In this document: positions 16,154 through 24,106 of the stretch, one piece after another | How the letters are laid out: each line of letters opens with the position of its first letter | How positions within the stretch are numbered: position 1 is the first letter of the stretch | Source: an uncultured Clostridium sp. | GTDB lineage: Bacteria > Bacillota > Clostridia > Oscillospirales > Butyricicoccaceae | Direction of reading: 5' to 3' | DNA length: 33,620 bases | NCBI GenBank assembly: GCA_947427035.1 | Contig: CANEGK010000026.1 | Span: forward strand, 1 to 33,620 | Position numbers and translations under genes: made by a program | The notes under the pieces: generated by a model | The model's database searches: none | What the model saw: only the letters and a program-made list of their open reading frames with translations | Told to the model about the DNA's origin: nothing

Positions 16154-17712
16154 GCCTTCCAGCCCCCTTTCATCAGCGGGATAAAGGGATTGAAATAGCC
16201 GGGCAGCTTGGGCACAACGCCGGAAAGGCCTTTTCCGCCGTCCTGCGGGCGCTTGATATCGGCAAAAATGCCTTTCTCAAGCGTCTGGAACAGGCCCAGA
16301 CTTTCAATATCTCGCAGCAGCGCGGCGGCTTTTCCCAAAACCTCGGCCGCACGTGACTGGATGATGCCGCCGTCCTTGAATTCGATTTCCTTCCCTAAAT
16401 CCGCCATGGTGCGGAAAATATACTGGGCGTTTTCAATGGACAGCGCTCTGTCCGACATAAAAGGAGTGTGAATCGCCTCAGTCAACATACCGAGCAGGTG
16501 GATTTTCTGCCCGGTCAGAATGGTCGTGATGTTGAACAGGGCGTCCTGCACATGGCCGCGGAAGATATTGCCCGTCATAAACTTGGTGGGCGGCATGTAT
16601 TTGAGCGGTGCGCGCGGGAAAATCTCGCGCGCCATCTGTGCCTGCGCCAGCTCGAACAAAAAGCCGTTTTCCACGTCGGGTGAAATTTCAAAAGCGTGCC
16701 CCAGACCCATCTGCTCTTCGGGCAGGCCGGCCTGCAACGCAAACTGCTCGTTCAAAAACTGGCTGGCCAGAACGGTGTGCGCTTCTTCCACAGCGTCGGC
16801 CGTCGTCAGATAGTTGTCCTCGCCGGTGTTGATGACGACGCCGGCATAGCCGTTGATGACGCGCGAAAAATACTGGTCGACGATGGTGCGCTTCATGTTG
16901 ATGTCGCGGAAGAGGATGCCGTACAGCGCGTCGTTGAGCATGACATCCAGCCCTTCGAGCGCGCCCATGGCGGCGATTTCCGGCATACACAGCCCCGAGC
17001 AGTAATTGCACAGGCGGATATAGCGGCCTTCCTGCTCGCCGACCTCGTCAAGCGCGGCGCGCATCAGGCGGAAGTTTTCCTGTGTGGCATAAGTGCCGCC
17101 AAAGCCTTCGGTCGTTGCGCCAAAGGGGACATAATCCAACAGCGACTGCCCGGTGGTGCGGATGACGGCAATGACATCGGCGCCCTGTTTGGCGGCCGCT
17201 TTGGCCTGTACAATATCCTCGTAAATATTGCCGGTCGCCACAATCAGGTAAAGCCAGGGGCCGTTTTTCTCGCCGCCGTGGGCCGCAATGAACGCTTCGC
17301 GGCGCCTTCTGCGGCCGGCGATGCGCTCCATGGCCGCCTGAACCGGCGCTTGCAGGGCGGCCTGTATCTCTTCCTCACTGTGCAGAGGCAGCGCCGTCAA
17401 ATCCAGCTCGCCGTCCGCCGCCTTCTGTGCCACGCCCTGCGGATCCAAACCGGTTTCTGCCATAGCGTTGCCGACCCAGAATGCGGCCCCCTGCCCCAAA
17501 CTCTCTTTTTCCGCCAGGTGGTCGACGACGACATTGGGCAGCGGTACGTCGTCCGCATTGACCAGATCGATGCCGAGCAAACGGCAAACCGCACGCTCGA
17601 CGGTCACCGTCGTGTGCAGATCGATATAGCTCTGCACATCGTCGGCGACAAAGCGGGCCGAAGCCCGCGCCTGTTCTATCAGGCGCGGGTCAAGCGAAAG
17701 CTTGCTCTGCAT
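16150..17712 (-). CDS. kamD: Lysine 5,6-aminomutase, alpha subunit
   Basis: KamD is the large subunit of lysine 5,6-aminomutase, an adenosylcobalamin- and PLP-dependent enzyme of the lysine fermentation pathway. The 520-residue protein is close to the family's usual length (about 517). It contains the TIM-barrel substrate and adenosylcobalamin region, with YVPFGATTEGFGGTYATQEN and YIRLCNYCSGLCMPEIA. An open frame extends 29 residues further upstream but runs inside kamA. GGGAGGA at 17718-17724 fits the ATG at 17712, whose protein begins MQSKLSLDP as in relatives. One base separates it from the kamA stop, and it overlaps kamE by 4 bases. Confidence 0.97.
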   Translation of the reverse strand: MQSKLSLDPRLIEQARASARFVADDVQSYIDLHTTVTVERAVCRLLGIDLVNADDVPLPNVVVDHLAEKESLGQGAAFWVGNAMAETGLDPQGVAQKAADGELDLTALPLHSEEEIQAALQAPVQAAMERIAGRRRRREAFIAAHGGEKNGPWLYLIVATGNIYEDIVQAKAAAKQGADVIAVIRTTGQSLLDYVPFGATTEGFGGTYATQENFRLMRAALDEVGEQEGRYIRLCNYCSGLCMPEIAAMGALEGLDVMLNDALYGILFRDINMKRTIVDQYFSRVINGYAGVVINTGEDNYLTTADAVEEAHTVLASQFLNEQFALQAGLPEEQMGLGHAFEISPDVENGFLFELAQAQMAREIFPRAPLKYMPPTKFMTGNIFRGHVQDALFNITTILTGQKIHLLGMLTEAIHTPFMSDRALSIENAQYIFRTMADLGKEIEFKDGGIIQSRAAEVLGKAAALLRDIESLGLFQTLEKGIFADIKRPQDGGKGLSGVVPKLPGYFNPFIPLMKGGWKA

Positions 17713-17713
17713 C

Positions 17714-18973
17714 TTAATCCTCCCGGTGCCGCTGGTTGCGCGCCAGTCCGACCGGCTCGAGCGAAAGCGCATTGCCCTGCTCCAGGCCGGCCACGCCAAT
17801 CAGCTCTTCCTTCTTTTCGCCGCGGCAAACCTCGCACTGGCAGGTTTCGCGGTAGTTTTCCGGCTCGGTATAGGTGGTGATGACGCCCTCAAAATTGCGC
17901 AGAATGACGCGATGGGCGCTCTGCGAAATGACATAGTTAGGCATGACCGGCGTCTTGCCGCCGCCGCCCGGGGCGTCGACAACAAAGGTGGGCACGCAGT
18001 AGCCCGAGGTATGGCCGCGCAGTCCCTCGATAATTTCAATGCCCTTGGACACCGGCGTGCGGAAGTGCTCCAGCCCATAGGACAGGTCGCACTGATAGAT
18101 GTAGTAGGGGCGCACACGGATTTTGACCAGTTCATGCACCAGCTTTTTCATGACATGGACACAGTCGTTGACGCCGGCGAGCAGCACCGTCTGGTTGCCG
18201 AGCGGAATGCCCGCGTCAGCCAGGCGTGCGCAGGCGGCCGCCGACTCTTCCGTGACCTCGTTCGGGTGGTTAAAGTGGGTGTTGAGCCAGATGGGATGGT
18301 ATTTTTTCAGCATACTGCACAGCTCGGGCGTAATGCGCTGCGGGCAGACCACCGGCGTGCGGGAGCCGATGCGGATGATTTCCACATGCTCGATGGCGCG
18401 CAGACGGGAAATGATGTACTCGAGCTTTTCGTCGCTCAAAAGCAGAGGATCGCCGCCTGACAAAAGCACGTCGCGCACTACAGGCGTCCGGGCGACATAA
18501 TCGATGCATTTGTCGATCTGATCCATGGCCACGGCGCTGTCGTGCTGGCCGGCAAAGCGGCGGCGCGTGCAGTGGCGGCAGTACATAGAGCACTGATCGG
18601 TGACGAGCAGCAGCACGCGATCGGGGTAGCGGTGGGTCAGACCGGGCACCGGCGAATCGGTATCCTCGTGCAGCGGGTCGAGCAGATCGGCCGCCGAGCG
18701 ATGCACCTCGGCCGCCGTGGGGACGGCCTGACGGCGAATGGGGTCGTGCGGGTTGCTGGGATCTATCAGCGACAGATAATACGGTGTGACGGCCATGCGC
18801 AGCGTTCCCAGGCACTTTTTAACGCCGTCCTCCTCGTCGGGCGAAAGGGCAATATGCTGTTTCAAATCCTCCAGCGTTTCAACACGGTTGCGGACCTGCC
18901 ATGCCCAATCGTTCCAGTCCTTTTCAGGCACATCTTTGAACATGCCGAAAGCGCGGCTTTGGCGGAAAGACAT
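17714..18973 (-). CDS. kamA: L-lysine 2,3-aminomutase (radical SAM)
   Basis: KamA converts L-lysine to L-beta-lysine, the first step of the pathway, using S-adenosylmethionine, a [4Fe-4S] cluster and PLP. The 419 residues match the clostridial enzyme in length (416 in C. subterminale). The radical SAM motif is CSMYCRHC (Cys128, Cys132, Cys135). DAPGGGGKTPVMPNY near residue 340 contains the PLP-binding Lys. The C-terminal cysteines (CQCEVCRG) match the zinc-site region. GGGGGA precedes the ATG at 18973, 12 bases after kdd. Lysine rather than glutamate 2,3-aminomutase is supported by the surrounding pathway genes. Confidence 0.97.
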   Translation of the reverse strand: MSFRQSRAFGMFKDVPEKDWNDWAWQVRNRVETLEDLKQHIALSPDEEDGVKKCLGTLRMAVTPYYLSLIDPSNPHDPIRRQAVPTAAEVHRSAADLLDPLHEDTDSPVPGLTHRYPDRVLLLVTDQCSMYCRHCTRRRFAGQHDSAVAMDQIDKCIDYVARTPVVRDVLLSGGDPLLLSDEKLEYIISRLRAIEHVEIIRIGSRTPVVCPQRITPELCSMLKKYHPIWLNTHFNHPNEVTEESAAACARLADAGIPLGNQTVLLAGVNDCVHVMKKLVHELVKIRVRPYYIYQCDLSYGLEHFRTPVSKGIEIIEGLRGHTSGYCVPTFVVDAPGGGGKTPVMPNYVISQSAHRVILRNFEGVITTYTEPENYRETCQCEVCRGEKKEELIGVAGLEQGNALSLEPVGLARNQRHRED

Positions 18974-18985
18974 GATGAATCCCCC

Positions 18986-20029
18986 TTACAGATATTTTTC
19001 GTCGAACAGCTTGCGCAGTTTTTCGTTTTCGCGCAGAACGTTCAGCGTGATTTCCGCGTGATTTTTAGTGTAGCCGTTGCCGACAATCATGGTGACGTCT
19101 TTGCCGACGCCTTCGGCGCCCAGCGCCGCTTTGGTGAAGCTGGTCGCCATCGAGAAGAAGTAAACAACGCCGTCGTCGCGCACCGGCAAAATAGCGCTCA
19201 TCTCGCAGTTCTCGACGTTGACGCAGGAGATCGACAGGTCGTATTCCTTGCCGCCATTGGCTGCAAGCGCCGCTTCCAGAACAGCGACCGGCTCGGTGGC
19301 GCTGGCGACGACAACCTTGCTGTAGACACCCAGCTCCATCAGCGCGTCCACCTGCTTGGGGTTGCGCACGACGCCGACAACATTGCCCTTAGGGCCGACC
19401 TTTTTCATAGCTTCGTAGCCGCATAGAACGCCCGACTTGCCGTTGGCGCCCAGAATCAGGACGCTGTCGCCTTCCTTGGGCAGCTTGCGGGCCTGCGCCG
19501 GGGCGCCGGCCACGTCGAGAGCCGCCAGAGCAAGCGCCTCGCTCATATCCTCAGGCAGCTTGGCGTAAATGGCGCTTTCAAACAGAACGGCCTGGCCTTC
19601 GATGTCAACGCGGTCGATATCCATGTGGATTTCTTTGATTTTATCAATTTTCAGCGGAGTCATGGACAAGGAGACGAGCGAAGCGATTTTATCGCCCACC
19701 TTCAGGCCGCAGGTGTCGACCAGATCCTCGCCGATATAGGCCACTTTGCCGATGAACATGCCGCCCGAACCGGTGACAGGGTTCTGCTGTTTGCCGCGCT
19801 CGGCGACAATGCCCATGATCATCTCGCCGATTTTCTTGGGATCGTGGCCGCAGGCTTCTTCAATCTGGGTGAAAGAGGCCGAGTCGATATTGAGCGAGAT
19901 AACGTCGCAGATAATTTCATTGGAATAGCGCTTGGTCATATCGTTATCGACCTTATACGCCGCCTGGGTCAAAACGCCCTGGGGTTCGATAACGCGGTGA
20001 ATGCCGTACTTGTTGCCTTTCATTGCCAT
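18986..20029 (-). CDS. kdd: L-erythro-3,5-diaminohexanoate dehydrogenase
   Basis: Kdd oxidatively deaminates 3,5-diaminohexanoate to 3-keto-5-aminohexanoate with NAD(P)+. The 347-residue protein belongs to a zinc-type alcohol dehydrogenase-like group, with a nucleotide-binding turn LILGANGKSG at about residues 191-200. The N-terminal MAMKGNKYGIHRVIEPQGVL is typical of the pathway enzyme, and the gene lies between kce and kamA. GAGGAG lies upstream of the ATG at 20029. A second in-frame ATG two codons later is possible. Confidence 0.95.
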   Translation of the reverse strand: MAMKGNKYGIHRVIEPQGVLTQAAYKVDNDMTKRYSNEIICDVISLNIDSASFTQIEEACGHDPKKIGEMIMGIVAERGKQQNPVTGSGGMFIGKVAYIGEDLVDTCGLKVGDKIASLVSLSMTPLKIDKIKEIHMDIDRVDIEGQAVLFESAIYAKLPEDMSEALALAALDVAGAPAQARKLPKEGDSVLILGANGKSGVLCGYEAMKKVGPKGNVVGVVRNPKQVDALMELGVYSKVVVASATEPVAVLEAALAANGGKEYDLSISCVNVENCEMSAILPVRDDGVVYFFSMATSFTKAALGAEGVGKDVTMIVGNGYTKNHAEITLNVLRENEKLRKLFDEKYL

Positions 20030-20073
20030 GATAAATCTCCTCTTCTCTATTTGATTGATGATAACTCTGCTTT

Positions 20074-20901
20074 TTATTGTCGGGGTTTGAGTCCCAAAAT
20101 GGCGCGCGCCTCGTCCGGGGATGCGATTTCGCGGCCCAGCTCGCGCGCGATGCGCACCGCTTTTTCTACCAGCTCGCCATTGGAGCGGGCCGGAACACCC
20201 TTGGAAAGATAGACGTTGTCCTCAAACCCGACGCGGACATGCCCGCCCATCAGGATGGCGGCCGTCGCCACCGGGAACTGGAATCGGCCAACGCCAGCCG
20301 CCGTCCAGGTGCAGCCCTGCGGGATGCTCTCTTTCATAAAGAGCAAATCGCGCACCTCGCCCGCAATGCCGCCGTTGACGCCCATAACAAAGTCAAAGTG
20401 CATGGGGTTTAAAATGACGCCCTTGCGGTTGAGACGCAGCGCCATATCGATCATGCCTTTGTCGAAAACCTCGATTTCCGGCTTGATGCCGCGCTCGTTC
20501 ATCCGCTGTGCGAATTCGATGATCATATTTTCGGTGTTGACAAAAATTTCGTCGCCGCCGAAGTTGCAGGTGCCGCAGTCGAGCGTCGCCATTTCGGGCA
20601 GCAGTTCAATGGGCTGCAAACGCTCGTCGCTCGACATGCCGACAGCGCCGCCTGTCGACGGCTGAATGATAACGTCAGGGCATACGGCGCGAATGGCGTC
20701 AAAGCATTCTGAAAAGCGGCCTTTATCCTGCGTCGGCGTACCGTCGTCCCACCGAACATGCAGGTGGATAATGGAAGCGCCCGCGTCATAGGCGCTTTTC
20801 GCCTCGCGCGCGATTTCCTCGACCGTGTACGGCACGGCCGGATTGTGCTCTTTGGTCACTTCAGCCCCACAGATACAGGCCGTCAAAATCAGTTTTTCCA
20901 T
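20074..20901 (-). CDS. kce: 3-keto-5-aminohexanoate cleavage enzyme
   Basis: Kce condenses 3-keto-5-aminohexanoate with acetyl-CoA to give acetoacetate and 3-aminobutyryl-CoA. It is the founding member of the BKACE (DUF849) family of zinc-dependent TIM-barrel enzymes. The 275-residue protein has the metal ligands His46 and His48 in IIHLHVRWDDG, the segment TCNFGGDEIFVN, and Glu227 in VGFEDN, matching the Glu ligand of characterised Kce. Its ATG overlaps the kal stop by one base (TAATG at 20899-20903), so translation is coupled to kal. Confidence 0.97.
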   Translation of the reverse strand: MEKLILTACICGAEVTKEHNPAVPYTVEEIAREAKSAYDAGASIIHLHVRWDDGTPTQDKGRFSECFDAIRAVCPDVIIQPSTGGAVGMSSDERLQPIELLPEMATLDCGTCNFGGDEIFVNTENMIIEFAQRMNERGIKPEIEVFDKGMIDMALRLNRKGVILNPMHFDFVMGVNGGIAGEVRDLLFMKESIPQGCTWTAAGVGRFQFPVATAAILMGGHVRVGFEDNVYLSKGVPARSNGELVEKAVRIARELGREIASPDEARAILGLKPRQ

Positions 20902-21293
20902 TACAGCTTGCCCCCCTTGCGCTGTTTGTCGAGCGGAACGACGCAGGTGCCGCTCGCGCGGCAGACGACAATCGGCGTTTCCAGCACGTCGCAGGCCGAA
21001 TCATTCAAATCCGGGCGGGGCGCGATGACCTTGCGCGCCTCAAAGGTCATTTTGCGCGAGGTCCGCCCGACTTCGGTAATTTCACCGGTGGCCTCTATGT
21101 AGTCCCCCGCGTAAACAGGCGCCAAAAACTCGACGCTGTCATAAGCGCGGAACAGCCCCTCGTCGCCGTCATGCAGAATCAGAAGCTCGGTCGCCACGTC
21201 GCCAAACAGCCCCAGCATACGGGCGCCGTCGACCAGATTTCCCCCATAATGTGCATCATGCGCGCTCATGCGCAGCCGGATGGTCGATTTCAT
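20901..21293 (-). CDS. kal: 3-aminobutyryl-CoA ammonia-lyase
   Basis: Kal removes ammonia from L-3-aminobutyryl-CoA to give crotonyl-CoA, which enters the butyrate branch. It is a small hotdog-fold protein of 130 residues, with the pathway-typical opening [20 protein letters not shown] and [13 protein letters not shown] in the central sheet. AAAGGAGG at 21303-21310 precedes the ATG by 9 bases. It is the first gene after the lysine riboswitch and its two terminator hairpins, so its expression and that of the five genes behind it should depend on readthrough. Confidence 0.95.
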   Translation of the reverse strand: MKSTIRLRMSAHDAHYGGNLVDGARMLGLFGDVATELLILHDGDEGLFRAYDSVEFLAPVYAGDYIEATGEITEVGRTSRKMTFEARKVIAPRPDLNDSACDVLETPIVVCRASGTCVVPLDKQRKGGKL

Positions 21294-21337
21294 ATCCGTT
21301 TTCCTCCTTTATTTCAACATGCAATACCGTTAACTGT

Positions 21338-21386
21338 AAAAAAAGCGCTACAAACCAAAACCCAAAGGCCCCGGCTTATAGCGCTT
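21338..21386 (-). terminator. Second terminator-like hairpin in the kal leader
   Basis: On the - strand AAGCGCTATAAGCC (21386-21373) pairs over 14 positions, including two G-U pairs, with GGTTTGTAGCGCTT (21356-21343) around a 16-base loop, and a run of T follows. It lies 14 bases past the first terminator and 28 bases before the kal ribosome binding site. It looks like a full intrinsic terminator between the promoter and the first gene, so it must be conditional, leaky or a backup. Confidence 0.82.
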
Positions 21387-21400
21387 CACGCCACATACAT

Positions 21401-21436
21401 AAAAAAGCTATTGATCACTTTCTGCGATCAATAGCT
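21401..21436 (-). terminator. Riboswitch expression-platform terminator
   Basis: On the - strand AGCTATTGATC (21436-21426) pairs perfectly with GATCAATAGCT (21416-21406) around a 9-base loop, followed by TTTTTT. It lies 33 bases after the end of aptamer helix P1, the usual place for the attenuator of a lysine riboswitch. Confidence 0.9.
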
Positions 21437-21469
21437 CTTCATGCGTCAACATGACAAGGACAATGCGCT

Positions 21470-21600
21470 GGGCATAGCCCCCAAGGACAGCTGCGGCAAA
21501 GTCAGCAACCCTTTCGGCGAGCGGTGCATTCACGTTCGGCATCGGACCCTGCCGCCCTTTGCATCCGAACCTTACCTCACCGTTCGCGCCTCTATTTCCC
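21470..21600 (-). ncRNA. Lysine riboswitch (L-box) aptamer
   Basis: Read on the - strand the leader shows the L-box core elements in order. AUAGAGGCGCGAAC comes at the 5' side. CGGUG/CACCG encloses an internal-loop motif (GAGGUA opposite GUGAAU). GUUCGG/CCGAAC follows, then CUCGCCGAAAGGG, and the 3' core GCUGUCCUUGGGGGCUAU. P1 pairs GGG..AUAG (21600-21592) with CUAU.CCC (21477-21470). A loop-loop pairing CGGCAG with UUGCUG matches the P2-P3 kissing interaction of known lysine riboswitches. P4 and P5 are almost absent, making the aptamer about 131 bases instead of about 160-180. It precedes the lysine fermentation operon. Confidence 0.9.
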
Positions 21601-21620
21601 GTATACAATTTTATATTCTT

Positions 21621-21649
21621 AGCATACCTGTTTTTTTCCGGTTTGTCAA
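21621..21649 (-). promoter_or_regulatory. Promoter of the kal-kce-kdd-kamADE operon
   Basis: Read on the - strand, TTGACA (21649-21644) and TATGCT (21626-21621) are separated by 17 bases. The -35 box overlaps the kamC stop codon (21646-21648). The predicted start near 21614 is just upstream of riboswitch helix P1. Confidence 0.88.
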
Positions 21650-23094
21650 TAATTTTCTTCAATGGCGCGTATCAAATCCTCCTGCGGCAAAAGCATCCGG
21701 CAGATGGTCAGTGCGCTGCGCGGGCACTCGTCCAGCGCGCCGGCCGGCAGCAGCCGGTAATCCATATGCCGCCGGATGGCCTCAAACCCGCCGCCTGACG
21801 CGCGCAGCTCGTCGGCCAACCGCGCGGGGTCGACGTCGCGCAACCCGGCCACCTGGTAATGCGCGCAGGCGTCGCGCGCCGTGCCATCATAATGGGTGGC
21901 CAGCAGAGCGATGCTGCCCTTTTCAGACAGATAACGCACCAGCGCGCGCACAATCCGCCGCCCTTCCTCCGGATTGGTCCCGCGGGCAAACTCGTCGAGC
22001 ACCAGCAGGCAGAACCGCCCTTCCATACGATGCAGCGCATCGCCCAGCGCCGCAATTTCGGCGCCAAAGCTGGAAAGGCCCCGCCGCACCGACTGCTCAT
22101 CTTCGGCAATGAGGATAGCTTCGTCAAACAGCGGGATTTCCGCCCGCTGCGCAAAAACGAAAAAGCCCATGTGCGCCAGCAGGACGTTGAGAAGCACCGC
22201 GCGCAGCGCAACGCTTTTGCCCCCCATGTTGGCGCCAGTGATGACGGTAGCCCCCCGGCTCAGACAAATGTCCACCGGGGTAAATGCGCCGCCCTTTTCC
22301 TGTACAGCGCGGGCGACATGGGGGCTGATCAACCCTTCGAACCGCAGGGTATCCCCCCCCAGCTTGGGCCGCACCGCACCCCAGGCACGGGCCAGCCGCA
22401 CCTTTTCCAGCAGCAGATCCAACCGGGCAATGCGCTCCAGGTTTTCTGCCATGTCGTTCAGCCAGGGACGCAGCTCCTGTGACAGGCGGCGGCGCACCGC
22501 CTCTTCTTCTCGCTCTTCGCGGGCGATGACGGCCGAGCGCTCCGCCTGTAAAGCATCCCCCGCAGTGCCGACGGTGCGGATTTCCTCTTCAATCCACTTT
22601 TTTTCACGCCGGACAGCGGCCAGCTCTTCCGAATAGCGGCTGCTGATAAAAAAGGTCGCAGTGCCGCGGTTTTCAATGTCCAGCAGCCGCAGCGCATCGC
22701 CGCACGGCAAAAGGGCCGCGTCCTGCACGCCCAGCTCGTCTTCCAAACACGCCATCAGGGGCGACAGCCGCTCCAACTGCAAAAGATAACCTTTTATCTC
22801 GAACAACTCAACATCGCTCAGGGACATTTCCCGGCACCGCTCAAAGGTACGGCGCAAATCCTTGACCTGCGAAAAGGCATGCGCCAGCTGCCCGTACAGC
22901 TTCCGGTGCTCTTCCCCTGCATCGACAAGGTGCTGCAAATCGTCCAACTCCCGTTCAAGCGCCGGCTTCTCTTCTGCCGCAGCGGGGCGCAGCGCACGCA
23001 GGCGCTCCCGGCCGCAGGCCGAAGCGGGGTGCAGCTCGTCAAGCACCCATTGCAGGCCGATATCTTCCTTTTGATCAAAGCTGAGCTCGCGCAT
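21646..23094 (-). CDS. kamC: MutS-like ATPase, lysine 5,6-aminomutase reactivase subunit
   Basis: KamC is a MutS-related ATPase thought to act with KamB to reactivate B12-dependent lysine 5,6-aminomutase after loss of its cofactor. The 482-residue protein lacks the mismatch-binding N-terminal domains of MutS. It starts with a MutS core-like helical region (about 1-270, Arg/Glu-rich, coiled-coil-like) and ends with the ABC-type ATPase domain: Walker A GANMGGKS, Walker B CLLVLDEFARGTNPEEG and the H-loop ATHYDG. It overlaps kamB by 20 bases. Its stop lies in the promoter of the riboswitch-led operon, so it is upstream of and outside riboswitch control. Assignment rests on architecture and context. 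Confidence 0.9.
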   Translation of the reverse strand: MRELSFDQKEDIGLQWVLDELHPASACGRERLRALRPAAAEEKPALERELDDLQHLVDAGEEHRKLYGQLAHAFSQVKDLRRTFERCREMSLSDVELFEIKGYLLQLERLSPLMACLEDELGVQDAALLPCGDALRLLDIENRGTATFFISSRYSEELAAVRREKKWIEEEIRTVGTAGDALQAERSAVIAREEREEEAVRRRLSQELRPWLNDMAENLERIARLDLLLEKVRLARAWGAVRPKLGGDTLRFEGLISPHVARAVQEKGGAFTPVDICLSRGATVITGANMGGKSVALRAVLLNVLLAHMGFFVFAQRAEIPLFDEAILIAEDEQSVRRGLSSFGAEIAALGDALHRMEGRFCLLVLDEFARGTNPEEGRRIVRALVRYLSEKGSIALLATHYDGTARDACAHYQVAGLRDVDPARLADELRASGGGFEAIRRHMDYRLLPAGALDECPRSALTICRMLLPQEDLIRAIEENY

Positions 23095-24106
23095 AGCGCC
23101 CTCCTACCACATCAAACACCGGCGCGCTGACCGCCGCCGCCATCTTCTCCAAAAACTCCTGCCTGTCGAACCGCCAGCCGTACACCGAAACCGGGTTGAT
23201 TGTTACGGCCGTCAGCGAAGCGGCGCGTGCAACGGCCAGCTTTCCGCCCTTTCGCCGCCAGCTTTCCAGCGATTTGCGCGAAAAAAGCAGCTGCGATGCG
23301 TCCCCCGCCGCCAATGTCAATCCGCTGATATCCACGCCCGAACGCACCAGCGAATCCATCAGCGGATCGGTCACTGCGCCTGCCGCCGCCAGCAGGCCCG
23401 CGCCGCCGGCGCGTTTAAGCTCCAGCGGCAGTGAAGCTGCAGCCAGCACAACACATTCGCCGTCGGGCCGGCGCAATGTAAAGCGCGCTCCGGGCCCCGC
23501 TTCCGGCAGCCCGCCGGGCAGCTCGGGCAGGCTGAGCAGCCGGCAGATGTGCGCCGTCTCGTCCACCACCGTGTCAATATCCCGGTGCAGCGACGCGCCG
23601 GTGCATAAAACCGTGCTGTCTGCCACGGCGCGCGAACACAGGCTCCGCCGGCCCGCCGCGCCGTCGATGACCACCCGCTGCGCGCCCAGCATAAAAAACA
23701 GCTCCCGCAGATGCGAAAGCTGAGCGTTCATGGACGGCCCCCCCAGCTGTACAAACCCATCGGACAGCGCACGGAAAACGACGACGCGCCCCATCGGCGT
23801 GCGTACGTCGGTGATCGCCACAATCTCACGCGTTGTATCGCACAGCGGCAAAAGCCCTTCAGCCGTAGCGATCAGCGCCCCCCGGCCGACGTAGACCGGC
23901 GGCTTGGGAGTATCAGTGACAACATCGCGGCTCTCGCCGTCGCGGCCTATAGACGTCAGCGCCAGCCCTGCACCCGCCCGGGCGGGCGGGCCGATCAACG
24001 CGTTGAGCGCCGTCGTTTTGCCGGCGTTTTTACAGGTGCCTATCAGCGACAGCGATCGCACGCCGGCCGCCAGCTCAGCGAGCTGCATACAGGCGCTGCG
24101 GGCCAT
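23075..24106 (-). CDS. kamB: P-loop protein, lysine 5,6-aminomutase reactivase subunit
   Basis: KamB is the partner of KamC, conserved in lysine fermentation clusters and thought to help reactivate lysine 5,6-aminomutase. The 343-residue protein has one clear nucleotide-binding loop, GTCKNAGKTT (residues 23-32). An Ala/Gly-rich body follows with no other motif I can name. The ATG at 24106 has GCGGGAG five bases upstream and lies inside the GNAT gene, overlapping it by 32 bases. A second ATG at 24088 is possible. It overlaps kamC by 20 bases. The biochemical role is inferred from family and neighbourhood and is not proven by the sequence. Confidence 0.87.
   Translation of the reverse strand: MARSACMQLAELAAGVRSLSLIGTCKNAGKTTALNALIGPPARAGAGLALTSIGRDGESRDVVTDTPKPPVYVGRGALIATAEGLLPLCDTTREIVAITDVRTPMGRVVVFRALSDGFVQLGGPSMNAQLSHLRELFFMLGAQRVVIDGAAGRRSLCSRAVADSTVLCTGASLHRDIDTVVDETAHICRLLSLPELPGGLPEAGPGARFTLRRPDGECVVLAAASLPLELKRAGGAGLLAAAGAVTDPLMDSLVRSGVDISGLTLAAGDASQLLFSRKSLESWRRKGGKLAVARAASLTAVTINPVSVYGWRFDRQEFLEKMAAAVSAPVFDVVGGRYARAQL

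Noticed and set aside
16696-17880. Long + strand open frame opposite kamD
   Set aside because: Shadow of kamD, composition His/Arg/Gln-rich and no family pattern; the same applies to + strand frames opposite lepA (26327-27829) and uraA (13578-14462).
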